This document shows positions 24,007 to 36,141 of a stretch of 64,000 bases of DNA, one piece after another. Position 1 is the stretch's first letter, and every line of letters starts with the position of its first letter. Source of the stretch: Clusia tigrina (lineage: Eukaryota; Arthropoda; Insecta; Diptera; Clusiidae); NCBI GenBank assembly GCA_920105625.2, contig OV050032.1, forward strand, positions 97,882,542 through 97,946,541, given 5' to 3'. The notes below the pieces were generated by a model, which was given only the letters and a program-made list of their open reading frames with translations, did not search any database and had not been told where the DNA came from. Position numbers and translations under genes: made by a program.

Positions 24007-26546
24007 TTGCAACATACAAATGCTTGTAACTTTTTACTGGAGCGTCATAAAACCTTGAAATTTTGTAACAATAAAGTACTCGAGCCTCTTGTCAATTTAA
24101 GCCATCGCTCAAAGCTATGCTACCCTTGAGTCCCAAATCAAACACTGATAAAACTTCAAACGCCCCTAACTTCTTTACGGTACGGCCTACACCTATCAAA
24201 GTTTGCAACATACAAATGCTTGTAACTTTTTACTGGAGCGTCATAAAACCTTGAAATTTTGAAACAATAAAGTACCCGAGCCTCTTGTCAATTTAAGCCA
24301 TCGCTCAAAACTATACTACCCTAGAGTCCCAAATCAAACACTGATAAAACTTCAAACGCCCCTAACTTCTATACGGTACGTCCTACACCTATCAAAGTTT
24401 GCAACATACAAATGCTTGTAACTTTTTACTGGAGCGTCATAAAACCTTGACATTTTGTGACAATGAAGTACCCGAGCCTCTTGTCAATTTAAGCTATCGC
24501 TCAAAACTATGCTACCCTAGAGTCCCAAATCAAACACTGATAAAACTTCAAACGCCCCGAACTTCTTTACGGTACGTCCTACACCTATCAAAGTTTGCAA
24601 CATACAAATGTTTGTACATTTTTACTGGAGCGTCATAAAACCTTGAAATTTTGTAACAATAATGTACTCGAGCCTCTTGTCAATTTAAGCCATCGCTCAA
24701 AACAGTGCTACCCTAGAGTCCCAAATCAAACACTGATAAAACTTCAAACGCCCCTAACTTCTATACGGTTCGTCCTACACCTATCAAAGTTTGCAACATA
24801 CAAATGCTTGTAACTTTTTACTGGAGCGTCATAAAACCTTGAAATTTTGTGACAATGAAGTACCCGCGCCTCTTGTCAATTTAAGCTATCGCTCAAAACT
24901 ATGCTACCCTAGAGTCCCAAATCAAACACTGATAAAACTTCAAACGCCCCTAACTTCTATACGGTACGTCCTACACCTATCAAAGTTTGCAACATACAAA
25001 TGCTTGTAACTTTTTACTGGAGCGTCATAAAACCTTGACATTTTGTGACAATGAAGTACCCGAGCCTCTTGTCAATTTAAGCTATCGCTCAAAACTATGC
25101 TACCCTAGAGTCCCAAATCAAACACTGATAAAACTTCAAACGCCCCGAACTTCTTTACGGTACGTCCTACACCTATCAAAGTTTGCAACATACAAATGTT
25201 TGTACCTTTTTACTGGAGCGTCATAAAACCTTGAAATTTTGTAACAATAATGTACTCGAGCCTCTTGTCAATTTAAGCCATCGCTCAAAACTGTGCTACC
25301 CTAGAGTCCCAAATCAAACACTGATAAAACTTCAAACGCCCCTAACTTATATACGGTACGTCCTACACCTATCAAAGTTTGCAACATACAAATGCTTGTA
25401 ACTTTTTACTGGAGCGTCATAAAACCTTGAAATTTTGTGACAATGAAGTAACCGCGCCTCTTGTCAATTTAAGCTATCGCTCAAAACTATGCTACCCTAG
25501 TGTCCCAAATCAAACACTGATAAAACTTCAAACGCCCCGAACTTCTTTACGGTACGTCCTACACCTATCAAAGTTTCCAACATACAAATGCTTGTAACTT
25601 TTTACTGGAGCGTCATAAAACCTTGAAATTTTGTAACAATGAAGTATCCGAGCCTCTTGTCAATTTAAGCTATCGCTCAAAACTACCCTAGAGTCCCAAA
25701 TCAAGCACTTATAAAACTTCAAACGCCCCGAACTTCTTTACGGTACGTCCTACACCTATCAAAGGTTGCAACATACAAATGCTTGTAACTTTTTACTGGA
25801 GCGTCATAAAACCTTGAAATTTTGTAACAATAAAGTACTCGAGCCTCTTGTCAATTGAAGCCATCGCTCAAAGCTATGCTACCCTTGAGTCCCAAATCAA
25901 ACACTGATAAAACTTCAAACGCCCCTAACTTCTTTACGGTACGGATTACACCTATCAAAGTTTGCAACATACAAATGCTTGTAACTTTTTACTGGAGCGT
26001 CATAAAACCTTGACATTTTGTGACAATGAAGTACCCGAGCCTCTTGTCAATTTAAGCTATCGCTCAAAACTATGCTACCCTAGAGTCCCAAATCAAACAC
26101 TGATAAAACTTCAAACGCCCCGAACTTCTTTACGGTACGTCCTGCACCTATCAAAGTTTGCAACATACAAATGTTTGTACCTTTTTACTGGAGCGTCATA
26201 AAACCTTGAAATTTTGTAACAATAATGTACTCGAGCCTCTTGTCAATTTAAGCCATCGCTCAAAACTGTGCTACCCTAGAGTCCCAAATCAAACACTGAT
26301 AAAACTTCAAACGCCCCTAACTTCTATACGGTACGTCCTACACCTATCAAAGTTTGCAACATACAAATGCTTGTAACTTTTTACTGGAGCGTCATAAAAC
26401 CTTGAAATTTTGTGACAATGAAGTACCCGCGCCTCTTGTCAATTTAAGCTATCGCTCAAAACTATGCTACCCTAGAGTCCCAAATCAAGCACTTATAAAA
26501 CTTCAAACGCCCCGAACTTCTTTACGGTACGTCCTACACCTATCAA
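22778..26546 (+). repeat. 19-monomer segmental duplication, copy 1
   Basis: About 3.77 kb matching 26497-30265 at an offset of 3,719 bp (19 x 196 minus 5). Rare markers shared by both copies are TTTGTGCC, ACTTATATACGG, CTAAAGTCCC, ACGTTCTAC, TTGAAACAATAAAG, AACAGTGC, the 5-bp deletion and CGGATTACACC. Only scattered single-base differences were noticed, for example at 24315, 24769, 26124 and 28028. The two copies abut, so this is a direct tandem duplication of two HOR units. Confidence 0.9.
24007..25765 (+). repeat. 9-monomer HOR unit with 5-bp deletion in B
   Basis: Same nine-monomer order as 22243-24006, from N 24007 to B 25575. B lacks five bases: CAAAACTACCC replaces CAAAACTATGCTACCC near 25684. 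The loss lies between two CTA repeats, so slippage or microhomology deletion explains it. Confidence 0.85.
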
Positions 26547-27725
26547 AGTTTGCAACATACAAATGTTTGTACATTTTTACTGGAGCGTCATAAAACCTTG
26601 AAATTTTGTAACAATAATGTACTCGAGCCTCTTGTCAATTTAAGCCATCGCTCAAAACTGTGCTACCCTAGAGTCCCAAATCAAACACTGATAAAACTTC
26701 AAACGCCCCTAACTTCTATACGGTACGTCCTACACCTATCAAAGTTTGCAACATACAAATGCTTGTAACTTTTTACTGGAGCGTCATAAAACCTTGAAAT
26801 TTTGTGACAATGAAGTACCCGCGCCTCTTGTCAATTTAAGCTATCGCTCAAAACTATGCTACCCTAGAGTCCCAAATCAAACACTGATAAAACTTCAAAC
26901 GCCCCTAACTTCTATACGGTACGTCCTACACCTATCAAAGTTTGCAACATACAAATGCTTGTAACTTTTTACTGGAGCGTCATAAAACCTTGACATTTTG
27001 TGACAATGAAGTACCCGAGCCTCTTGTCAATTTAAGCTATCGCTCAAAACTATGCTACCCTAGAGTCCCAAATCAAACACTGATAAAACTTCAAACGCCC
27101 CGAACTTCTTTACGGTACGTCCTACACCTATCAAAGTTTGCAACATACAAATGTTTGTGCCTTTTTACTGGAGCGTCATAAAACCTTGAAATTTTGTAAC
27201 AATAATGTAATCGAGCCTCTTGTCAATTTAAGCCATCGCTCAAAACTGTGCTACCCTAGAGTCCCAAATCAAACACTGATAAAACTTGAAACGCCCCTAA
27301 CTTATATACGGTACGTCCTACACCTATCAAAGTTTGCAACATACAAATGCTTGTAACTTTTTACTGGAGCGTCATAAAACCTTGAAATTTTGTGACAATG
27401 AAGTACCCGCGCCTCTTGTCAATTTAAGCTATCGCTCAAAACTATGCTACCCTAGTGTCCCAAATCAAACACTGATAAAACTTCAAACGCCCCGAACTTC
27501 TTTACGGTACGTCCTACACCTATCAAAGTTTGCAACATACAAATGCTTGTAACTTTTTACTGGAGCGTCATAAAACCTTGAAATTTTGTAACAATGAAGT
27601 ATCCGAGCCTCTTGTCAATTTAAGCTATCGCTCAAAACTATGCTACCCTAAAGTCCCAAATCAAGCACTTATAAAACTTCAAACGCCCCGAACTTCTTTA
27701 CGGTACGTTCTACACCTATCAAAGG
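25766..27725 (+). repeat. 10-monomer HOR unit N-D-E-A-E-A-D-E-A1-B
   Basis: The C monomer is missing: N carries CGGATTACACC near 25945 and joins D directly. An extra E-A pair (26550-26941) is present. The A at 26354 has B-like AAGCACTTATA. The internal E-A-D-E-A1-B is the start of the second copy of the 19-monomer duplication. Confidence 0.8.
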
Positions 27726-30265
27726 TTGCAACATACAAATGCTTGTAACTTTTTACTGGAGCGTCATAAAACCTTGAAATTTTGTAACAATAAAGTACTC
27801 GAGCCTCTTGTCAATTTAAGCCATCGCTCAAAGCTATGCTACCCTTGAGTCCCAAATCAAACACTGATAAAACTTCAAACGCCCCTAACTTCTTTACGGT
27901 ACGGCCTACACCTATCAAAGTTTGCAACATACAAATGCTTGTAACTTTTTACTGGAGCGTCATAAAACCTTGAAATTTTGAAACAATAAAGTACCCGAGC
28001 CTCTTGTCAATTTAAGCCATCGCTCAAAACTATGCTACCCTAGAGTCCTAAATCAAACACTGATAAAACTTCAAACGCCCCTAACTTCTATACGGTACGT
28101 CCTACACATATCAAAGTTTGCAACATACAAATGCTTGTAACTTTTTACTGGAGCGTCATAAAACCTTGACATTTTGTGACAATGAAGTACCCGAGCCTCT
28201 TGTCAATTTAAGCTATCGCTCAAAACTATGCTACCCTAGAGTCCCAAATCAAACACTGATAAAACTTCAAACGCCCCGAACTTCTTTACGGTACGTCCTA
28301 CACCTATCAAAGTTTGCAACATACAAATGTTTGTACATTTTTACTGGAGCGTCATAAAACCTTGAAATTTTGTAACAATAATGTACTCGAGCCTCTTGTC
28401 AATTTAAGCCATCGCTCAAAACAGTGCTACCCTAGAGTCCCAAATCAAACACTGATAAAACTTCAAACGCCCCTAACTTCTATACGGTACGTCCTACACC
28501 TATCAAAGTTTGCAACATACAAATGCTTGTAACTTTTTACTGGAGCGTCATAAAACCTTGAAATTTTGTGACAATGAAGTACCCGCGCCTCTTGTCAATT
28601 TAAGCTATCGCTCAAAACTATGCTACCCTAGAGTCCCAAATCAAACACTGATAAAACTTCAAACGCCCCTAACTTCTATACGGTACGTCCTACACCTATC
28701 AAAGTTTGCAACATACAAATGCTTGTAACTTTTTACTGGAGCGTCATAAAACCTTGACATTTTGTGACAATGAAGTACCCGAGCCTCTTGTCAATTTAAG
28801 CTATCGCTCAAAACTTTGCTACCCTAGAGTCCCAAATCAAACACTGATAAAACTTCAAACGCCCCGAACTTCTTTACGGTACGTCCTACACCTATCAAAG
28901 TTTGCAACATACAAATGTTTGTACCTTTTTACTGGAGCGTCATAAAACCTTGAAATTTTGTAACAATAATGTACTCGAGCCTCTTGTCAATTTAAGCCAT
29001 CGCTCAAAACTGTGCTACCCTAGAGTCCCAAATCAAACACTGATAAAACTTCAAACGCCCCTAACTTATATACGGTACGTCCTACACCTATCAAAGTTTG
29101 CAACATACAAATGCTTGTAACTTTTTACTGGAGCGTCATAAAACCTTGAAATTTTGTGACAATGAAGTACCCGCGCCTCTTGTCAATTTAAGCTATCGCT
29201 CAAAACTATGCTACCCTAGTGTCCCAAATCAATCACTGATAAAACTTCAAACGCCCCGAACTTCTTTACGGTACGTCCTACACCTATCAAAGTTTCCAAC
29301 ATACAAATGCTTGTAACTTTTTACTGGAGCGTCATAAAACCTTGAAATTTTGTAACAATGAAGTATCCGAGCCTCTTGTCAATTTAAGCTATCGCTCAAA
29401 ACTACCCTAGAGTCCCAAATCAAGCACTTATAAAACTTCAAACGCCCCGAACTTCTTTACGGAACGTCCTACAGCTATCAAAGGTTGCAACATACAAATG
29501 CTTGTAACTTTTTACTGGAGCGTCATAAAACCTTGAAATTTTGTAACAATAAAGTACTCGAGCCTCTTGTCAATTGAAGCCATCGCTCAAAGCTATGCTA
29601 CCCTTGAGTCCCAAATCAAACACTGATAAAACTTCAAACGCCCCTAACTTCTTTACGGTACGGATTACACCTATCAAAGTTTGCAACATACAAATGCTTG
29701 TAACTTTTTACTGGAGCGTCATAAAACCTTGACATTTTGTGACAATGAAGTACCCGAGCCTCTTGTCAATTTAAGCTATCGCTCAAAACTATGCTACCCT
29801 AGAGTCCCAAATCAAACACTGATAAAACTTCAAACGCCCCGAACTTCTTTACGGTACGTCCTACACCTATCAAAGTTTGCAACATACAAATGTTTGTACC
29901 TTTTTACTGGAGCGTCATAAAACCTTGAAATTTTGTAACAATAATGTACTCGAGCCTCTTGTCAATTTAAGCCATCGCTCAAAACTGTGCTACCCTAGAG
30001 TCCCAAATCAAACACTGATAAAACTTCAAACGCCCCTAACTTCTATACGGTACGTCCTACACCTATCAAAGTTTGCAACATACAAATGCTTGTAACTTTT
30101 TACTGGAGCGTCATAAAACCTTGAAATTTTGTGACAATGAAGTACCCGCGCCTCTTGTCAATTAAAGCTATCGCTCAAAACTATGCTACCCTAGAGTCCC
30201 AAATCAAGCACTTATAAAACTTCAAACGCCCCGAACTTCTTTACGGTACGTCCTACACCTATCAA
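26497..30265 (+). repeat. 19-monomer segmental duplication, copy 2
   Basis: Second copy of 22778-26546. It ends where CAAAGTTTGC becomes CAAAGGTTGC. Differences from copy 1 include CAATTAAAGC near 30162. Confidence 0.9.
27726..29484 (+). repeat. 9-monomer HOR unit with 5-bp deletion in B
   Basis: N 27726 to B 29294, same order as 24007-25765 and with the same 5-bp loss near 29402. It is the duplicate of that unit at an offset of 3,719 bp. Confidence 0.85.
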
Positions 30266-30268
30266 AGG
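29485..30268 (+). repeat. 4-monomer HOR unit N-D-E-A/B
   Basis: N (CGGATTACACC, no C following), D 29681, E 29877 and a hybrid A/B monomer at 30073 with an A-type 5' half (GTGACAATG, CCGCGCC) and a B-type 3' half (AAGCACTTATA, CAAAGG). Length is 784 bp, and a second unit follows directly. Confidence 0.8.
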
Positions 30269-31052
30269 TTGCAACATACAAATGCTTGTAACTTTTTACT
30301 GGAGCGTCATAAAACCTTGAAATTTTGTAACAATAAAGTACTCGAGCCTCTTGTCAATTTAAGCCATCGCTCAAAGCTATGCTACCCTTGAGTCCCAAAT
30401 CAAACACTGATAAAACTTCAAACGCCCCTCACTTCTTTACGGTACGGATTACACCTATCAAAGTTTGCAACATACAAATGCTTGTAACTTTTTACTGGAG
30501 CGTCATAAAACCTTGACATTTTGTGACAATGAAGTACCCGAGCCTCTTGTCAATTTAAGCTATCGCTCAAAACTATGCTACCCTAGAGTCCCAAATCAAA
30601 CACTGATAAAACTTCAAACGCCCCGAACTTCTTTACGGTACGTCCTACACCTATCAAAGTTTGCAACATACAAATGTTTGTACCTTTTTACTGGAGCGTC
30701 ATAAAACCTTGAAATTTTGTAACAATAATGTACTCGAGCCTCTTGTCAATTTAAGCCATCGCTCAAAACTGTGCTACCCTAGAGTCCCAAATCAAACACT
30801 GATAAAACTTCAAACGCCCCTAACTTCTATACGGTACGTCCTACACCTATCAAAGTTTGCAACATACAAATGCTTGTAACTTTTTACTGGAGCGTCATAA
30901 AACCTTGAAATTTTGTGACAATGAAGTACCCGCGCCTCTTGTCAATTTAAGCTATCGCTCAAAACTATGCTACCCTAGAGTCCCAAATCAAGCACTTATA
31001 AAACTTCAAACGCCCCGAACTTCTTTACGGTACGTCCTACACCTATCAAAGG
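30269..31052 (+). repeat. 4-monomer HOR unit N-D-E-A/B
   Basis: Tandem copy of the preceding 784-bp unit: N 30269, D 30465, E 30661, A/B 30857. The N monomer carries CCCCTCACTTC, and the next N (31053) carries it too, so the exchange point moved the marker one unit on. Confidence 0.8.
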
Positions 31053-32613
31053 TTGCAACATACAAATGCTTGTAACTTTTTACTGGAGCGTCATAAAACC
31101 TTGAAATTTTGTAACAATAAAGTACTCGAGCCTCTTGTCAATTTAAGCCATCGCTCAAAGCTATGCTACCCTTGAGTCCCAAATCAAACACTGATAAAAC
31201 TTCAAACGCCCCTCACTTCTTTACGGTACGGCCTACACCTATCAAAGTTTGCAACATACAAATGCTTGTAACTTTTTACTGGAGCGTCATAAAACCTTGA
31301 AATTTTGTAACAATAAAGTACCCGAGCCTCTTGTCAATTTAAGCCATCGCTCAAAACTATGCTACCCTAGAGTCCCAAATCAAACACTGATAAAACTTCA
31401 AACGCCCCTAACTTCTATACGGTACGTCCTACACCTATCAAAGTTTGCAACATACAAATGCTTGTAACTTTTTACTGGAGCGTCATAAAACCTTGACATT
31501 TTGTGACAATGAAGTACCCGAGCCTCTTGTCAATTTAAGCTATCGCTCAAAACTATGCTACCCTAGAGTCCCAAATCAAACACTGATAAAACTTCAAACG
31601 CCCCGAACTTCTTTACGGTACGTCCTACACCTATCAAAGTTTGCAACATACAAATGTTTGTACCTTTTTACTGGAGCGTCATAAATCCTTGAAATTTTGT
31701 AACAATAATGTACCCGAGCCTCTTGTCAATTTAAGCTATCGCTCAAAACTATGCTACCCTAGAGTCCCAAATCAAACACTGATAAAACTTCAAACGCCCC
31801 GAACTTCTTTACGGTACGTCCTACACCTATCAAAGTTTGCAACATACAAATGTTTGTACCTTTTTACTGGAGCGTCATAAAACCTTGAAATTTTGTAACA
31901 ATAATGTACTCGAGCCTCTTGTCAATTTAAGCCATCGCTCAAAACAAACAGAGTCCCAAATCAAACACTGATAAAGCTTCAAACGCCCCTAACTTCTATA
32001 CGGTACGTCCTACACCTATCAAAGTTTGCAACATACAAATGCTTGTAACTTTTTACTGGAGCGTCATAAAACCTTGAAATTTTGTGACAATGAAGTACCC
32101 GCGCCTCTTGTCAATTTAAGCTATCGCTCAAAACTATGCTACCCTAGAGTCCCAAATCAAACACTGATAAAACTTCAAACGCCCCTAACTTCTATACGGT
32201 ACGTCCTACACCTATCAAAGTTTGCAACATACAAATGCTTGTAACTTTTTACTGGAGCGTCATAAAACCTTGACATTTTGTGACAATGAAGTACCCGCGC
32301 CTTTTGTCAATTTAAGCTATCGCTCAAAACTATGCTACCCTAGTGTCCCAAATCAAACACTGATAAAACTTCAAACGCCCCGAACTCCTTTACGGTACGT
32401 CCTACACCTATCAAAGTTTCCAACATACAAATGCTTGTAACTTTTTACTGGAGCGTCATAAAACCTTGAAATTTTGTAACAATGAAGTATCCGAGCCTCT
32501 TGTCAATTTAAGCTATCGCTCAAAACTATGCTACCCTAGAGTCCCAAATCAAGCACTTATAAAACTTCAAACGCCCCGAACTTCTTTACGGTACGTCCTA
32601 CACCTCTCAAAGG
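31053..32613 (+). repeat. 8-monomer HOR unit with 7-bp deletion
   Basis: Order: N, C, D, an E/D hybrid (31641, CATAAATCC), E (31837), A, a D/A1 hybrid (32222), B. The E at 31837 has AAAACAAACAGAGTCCC where others have AAAACTGTGCTACCC and so on, seven bases shorter near 31945. This is the largest deletion in the window. Confidence 0.75.
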
Positions 32614-35161
32614 TTGCAACATACAAATGCTTGTAACTTTTTACTGGAGCGTCATAAAACCTTGACATTTTGTTACAATGAAGTACCCGAGCCTCTTGTC
32701 AATTTAAGCTATCGCTCAAAACTATGCTACCCTAGAGTCCCAAATCAAACACTGATAAAACTTCAAACGCCCCGAACTTCTTTACGGTACGTCCTACACC
32801 TATCAAAGTTTGCAACATACAAATGTTTGTACCTTTTTACTGGAGCGTCATAAAACCTTGAAATTTTGTAACAATAATGTACTCGAGCCTCTTGTCAATT
32901 TAAGCCATCGCTCAAAACTGTGCTACCCTAGAGTCCCAAATCAAACACTGATAAAACTTCAAACGCCCCTAACTTCTATACGGTACGTCCTACACCTATC
33001 AAAGTTTGCAACATACAAATGCTTGTAACTTTTTACTGGAGCGTCATAAAACCTTGAAATTTTGTGACAATGAAGTACCCGCGCCTCTTGTCAATTTAAG
33101 CTATCGCTCAAAACTATGCTACCCTAGAGTCCCAAATCAAGCACTTATAAAACTTCAAACGCCCCGAACTTCTTTACGGTACGTCCTACACCTATCAAAG
33201 TTTGCAACATACAAATGTTTGTACCTTTTTACTGGAGCGTCATAAAACCTTGAAATTTTGTAACAATAATGTACTCGAGCCTCTTGTCAATTTAAGCCAT
33301 CGCTCAAAACTGTGCTACCCTAGAGTCCCAAATCAAACACTGATAAAACTTCAAACGCCCCTAACTTCTATACGGTACGTCCTACACCTATCAAAGTTTG
33401 CAACATACAAATGCTTGTAACTTTTTAGTGGAGCGTCATAAAACCTTGAAATTTTGTGACAATGAAGTACCCGCGCCTCTTGTCAATTTAAGCTATCGCT
33501 CAAAACTATGCTACCCTAGAGTCCCAAATCAAGCACTTATAAAACTTCAAACGCCCCGAACTTCTTACCGGTACGTCCTACACCTATCAAAGTTTGCAAC
33601 ATACAAATGCTTGTAACTTTTTACTGGAGCGTCATAAAACCTTGACATTTTGTGACAATGAAGTACCCGAGCCTCTTGTCAATTTAAGCTATCGCTCAAA
33701 ACTATGCTACCCTAGAGTCCCAAATCAAGCACTTATAAAACTTCAAACGCCCCTAACTTCTTTACGGTACGGCCTACACCTATCAAAGTTTGCAACATAC
33801 AAATGCTTGTAACTTTTTACTGGAGCGTCATAAAACCTTGAAATTTTGTAACAATAAAGTACCCGAGCCTCTTGTCAATTTAAGCCATCGCTCAAAACTA
33901 TGCTACCCTAGAGTCCCAAATCAAACATTGATAAAACTTCAAACGCCCCTAACTTCTATACGGTACGTCCTACACCTATCAAAGTTTGCAACATACAAAT
34001 GCTTGTAACTTTTTACTGGAGCGTCATAAACCCTTGACATTTTGTGACAATGAAGTACTCGAGCCTCTTGTCAATTTAAGCTATCGCTCAAAACTATGCT
34101 ACCCTAGAGTCCCAAATCAAGCACTTATAAAACTTCAAACGCCCCGAACTTCTTTACGGTACGTCCTACACCTATCAAAGGTTGCAACATACAAATGCTT
34201 GTAACTTTTTACTGGAGCGTCATAAAACCTTGAAATTTTGTGACAATGAAGTACCCGCGCCTCTTGTCAATTTAAGCTATCGCTCAAAACTATGCTACCC
34301 TAGAGTCCCAAATCAAACACTGATAAAACTTCAAACGCCCCTAACTTCTATACGGTACGTCCTACACCTATCAAAGTTTGCAACATACAAATGCTTGTAA
34401 CTTTTTACTGGAGCGTCATAAAACCTTGACATTTTGTGACAATGAAGTACCCGAGCCTCTTGTCAATTTAAGCTATCGCTCAAAACTATGCTACCCTAGA
34501 GTCCCAAATCAAACACTGATAAAACTTCAAATGCCCCGAACTTCTTTACGGTACGTCCTACGCCTATCAAAGTTTGCAACATACAAATGTTTGTACCTTT
34601 TTCCTGGAGCGTCATAAATCCTTGAAATTTTGTTACAATAATGTACTCGAGCCTCTTGTCAATTTAAGCCATCGCTCACAACTGTGCTACCCTAGAGTCC
34701 CAAATCAAACACTGATAAAACTTCAAACGCCCCTAACTTCTATACGGTACGTCCTACACCTATCAAAGTTTGCAACATACAAATGCTTGTAACTTTTTAC
34801 TGGAGCGTCATAAAACCTTGAAATTTTGTGACAATGAAGTACCCGCGCCTCTTGTCAATTTAAGCTATCGCTCAAAACTATGCTACCCTAGTGTCCCAAA
34901 TCAAACACTGATAAAACTTCAAACGCCCCGAACTTCTTTACGGTACGTCCTACACCTATCAAAGTTTCCAACATACAAATGCTTGTAACTTTTTACTGGA
35001 GCGTCATAAAACCTTGAAATTTTGTAACAATGAAGTATCCGAGCCTCTTGTCAATTTAAGCTATCGCTCAAAACTATGCTACCCTAGAGTCCCAAATCAA
35101 GCACTTATAAAACTTCAAACGCCCCGAACTTCTTTACGGTACGTCCTACACCTATCAAAGG
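32614..35161 (+). repeat. 13 monomers of rearranged D, E, A and hybrid types
   Basis: Order: D, E, A/B, E, A/B, D/N hybrid (33594), C, D/B hybrid (33986), A, D, E, A1, B. Repeated E-A/B pairs and several hybrids show that this stretch was reshuffled. Private changes include TTCTTACCGG near 33564 and TTTTTCCTGG near 34602. Confidence 0.65.
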
Positions 35162-36141
35162 TTGCAACATACAAATGCTTGTAACTTTTTACTGGAGCGT
35201 CATAAAACCTTGAAATTTTGTAGCAATAAAGTACTCGAGCCTCTTGTCAATTTAAGCCATCGCTCAAAGCTATGCTACCCTTGAGTCCCAAATCAAACAC
35301 TGATAAAACTTTAAACGCCCCTAACTTCTTTACGGTACGGCCTACACCTATCAAAGTTTGCAACATACAAATGCTTGTAACTTTTTACTGGAGCGTCATA
35401 AAACCTTGAAATTTTGTAACAATAAAGTACCCGAGCATCTTGTCAATTTAAGCCATCGCTCAAAACTATGCTACCCTAGAGTCCCAAATCAAACACTGAT
35501 AAAACTTCAAATGCCCCTAACTTCTATACGGTACGTCCTACACCTATCAAAGTTTGCAACATACAAATGCTTGTAACTTTTTACTGGAGCGTCATAAAAC
35601 CTTGACATTTTGTGACAATGAAGTACCCGACCCTCTTGTCAATTTAAGCTATCGCTCAAAACTATGCTACCCTAGAGTCCCAAATCAAACACTGATAAAA
35701 CTTCAAACGCCCCGAACTTCTTTACGGTACGTCCTACACCTATCAAAGTTTGCAACATACAAATGTTTGTACCTTTTTACTGGAGCGTCATAAAACCTTG
35801 AAATTTTGTAACAATAATGTACTCGAGCCTCTTGTCAATTTAAGCCATCGCTCAAAACTGTGCTACCCTAGAGTCCCAAATCAAACACTGATAAAACTTC
35901 AAACGCCCCTAACTTCTATACGGTACGTCCTACACCTATCAAAGTTTGCAACATACAAATGCTTGTAACTTTTTACTGGAGCGTCATAAAACCTTGAAAT
36001 TTTGTGACAATGAAGTACCCGCGCCTCTTGTCAATTTAAGCTATCGCTCAAAACTATGCTACCCTAGAGTCCCAAATCAAGCACTTATAAAACTTCAAAC
36101 GCCCCGAACTTCTGTACGGTACGTCCTACACCTATCAAAGG
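35162..36141 (+). repeat. 5-monomer HOR unit N-C-D-E-A/B
   Basis: N 35162, C 35358, D 35554, E 35750, A/B 35946: 980 bp. The fifth monomer joins an A 5' half to a B 3' half, as expected if D-E-A1 and the flanking half monomers were deleted from the 9-mer by an in-register exchange. Another N-C-D-E-A series starts at once at 36142. An equivalent 5-mer lies at 45552. Confidence 0.8.

Noticed and set aside
4975..30265. Assembly artefact as the cause of the near-identical duplications
   Set aside because: It cannot be fully excluded without reads. However, copies carry private differences and sit in different flanking orders, so I treat them as real pending read support.
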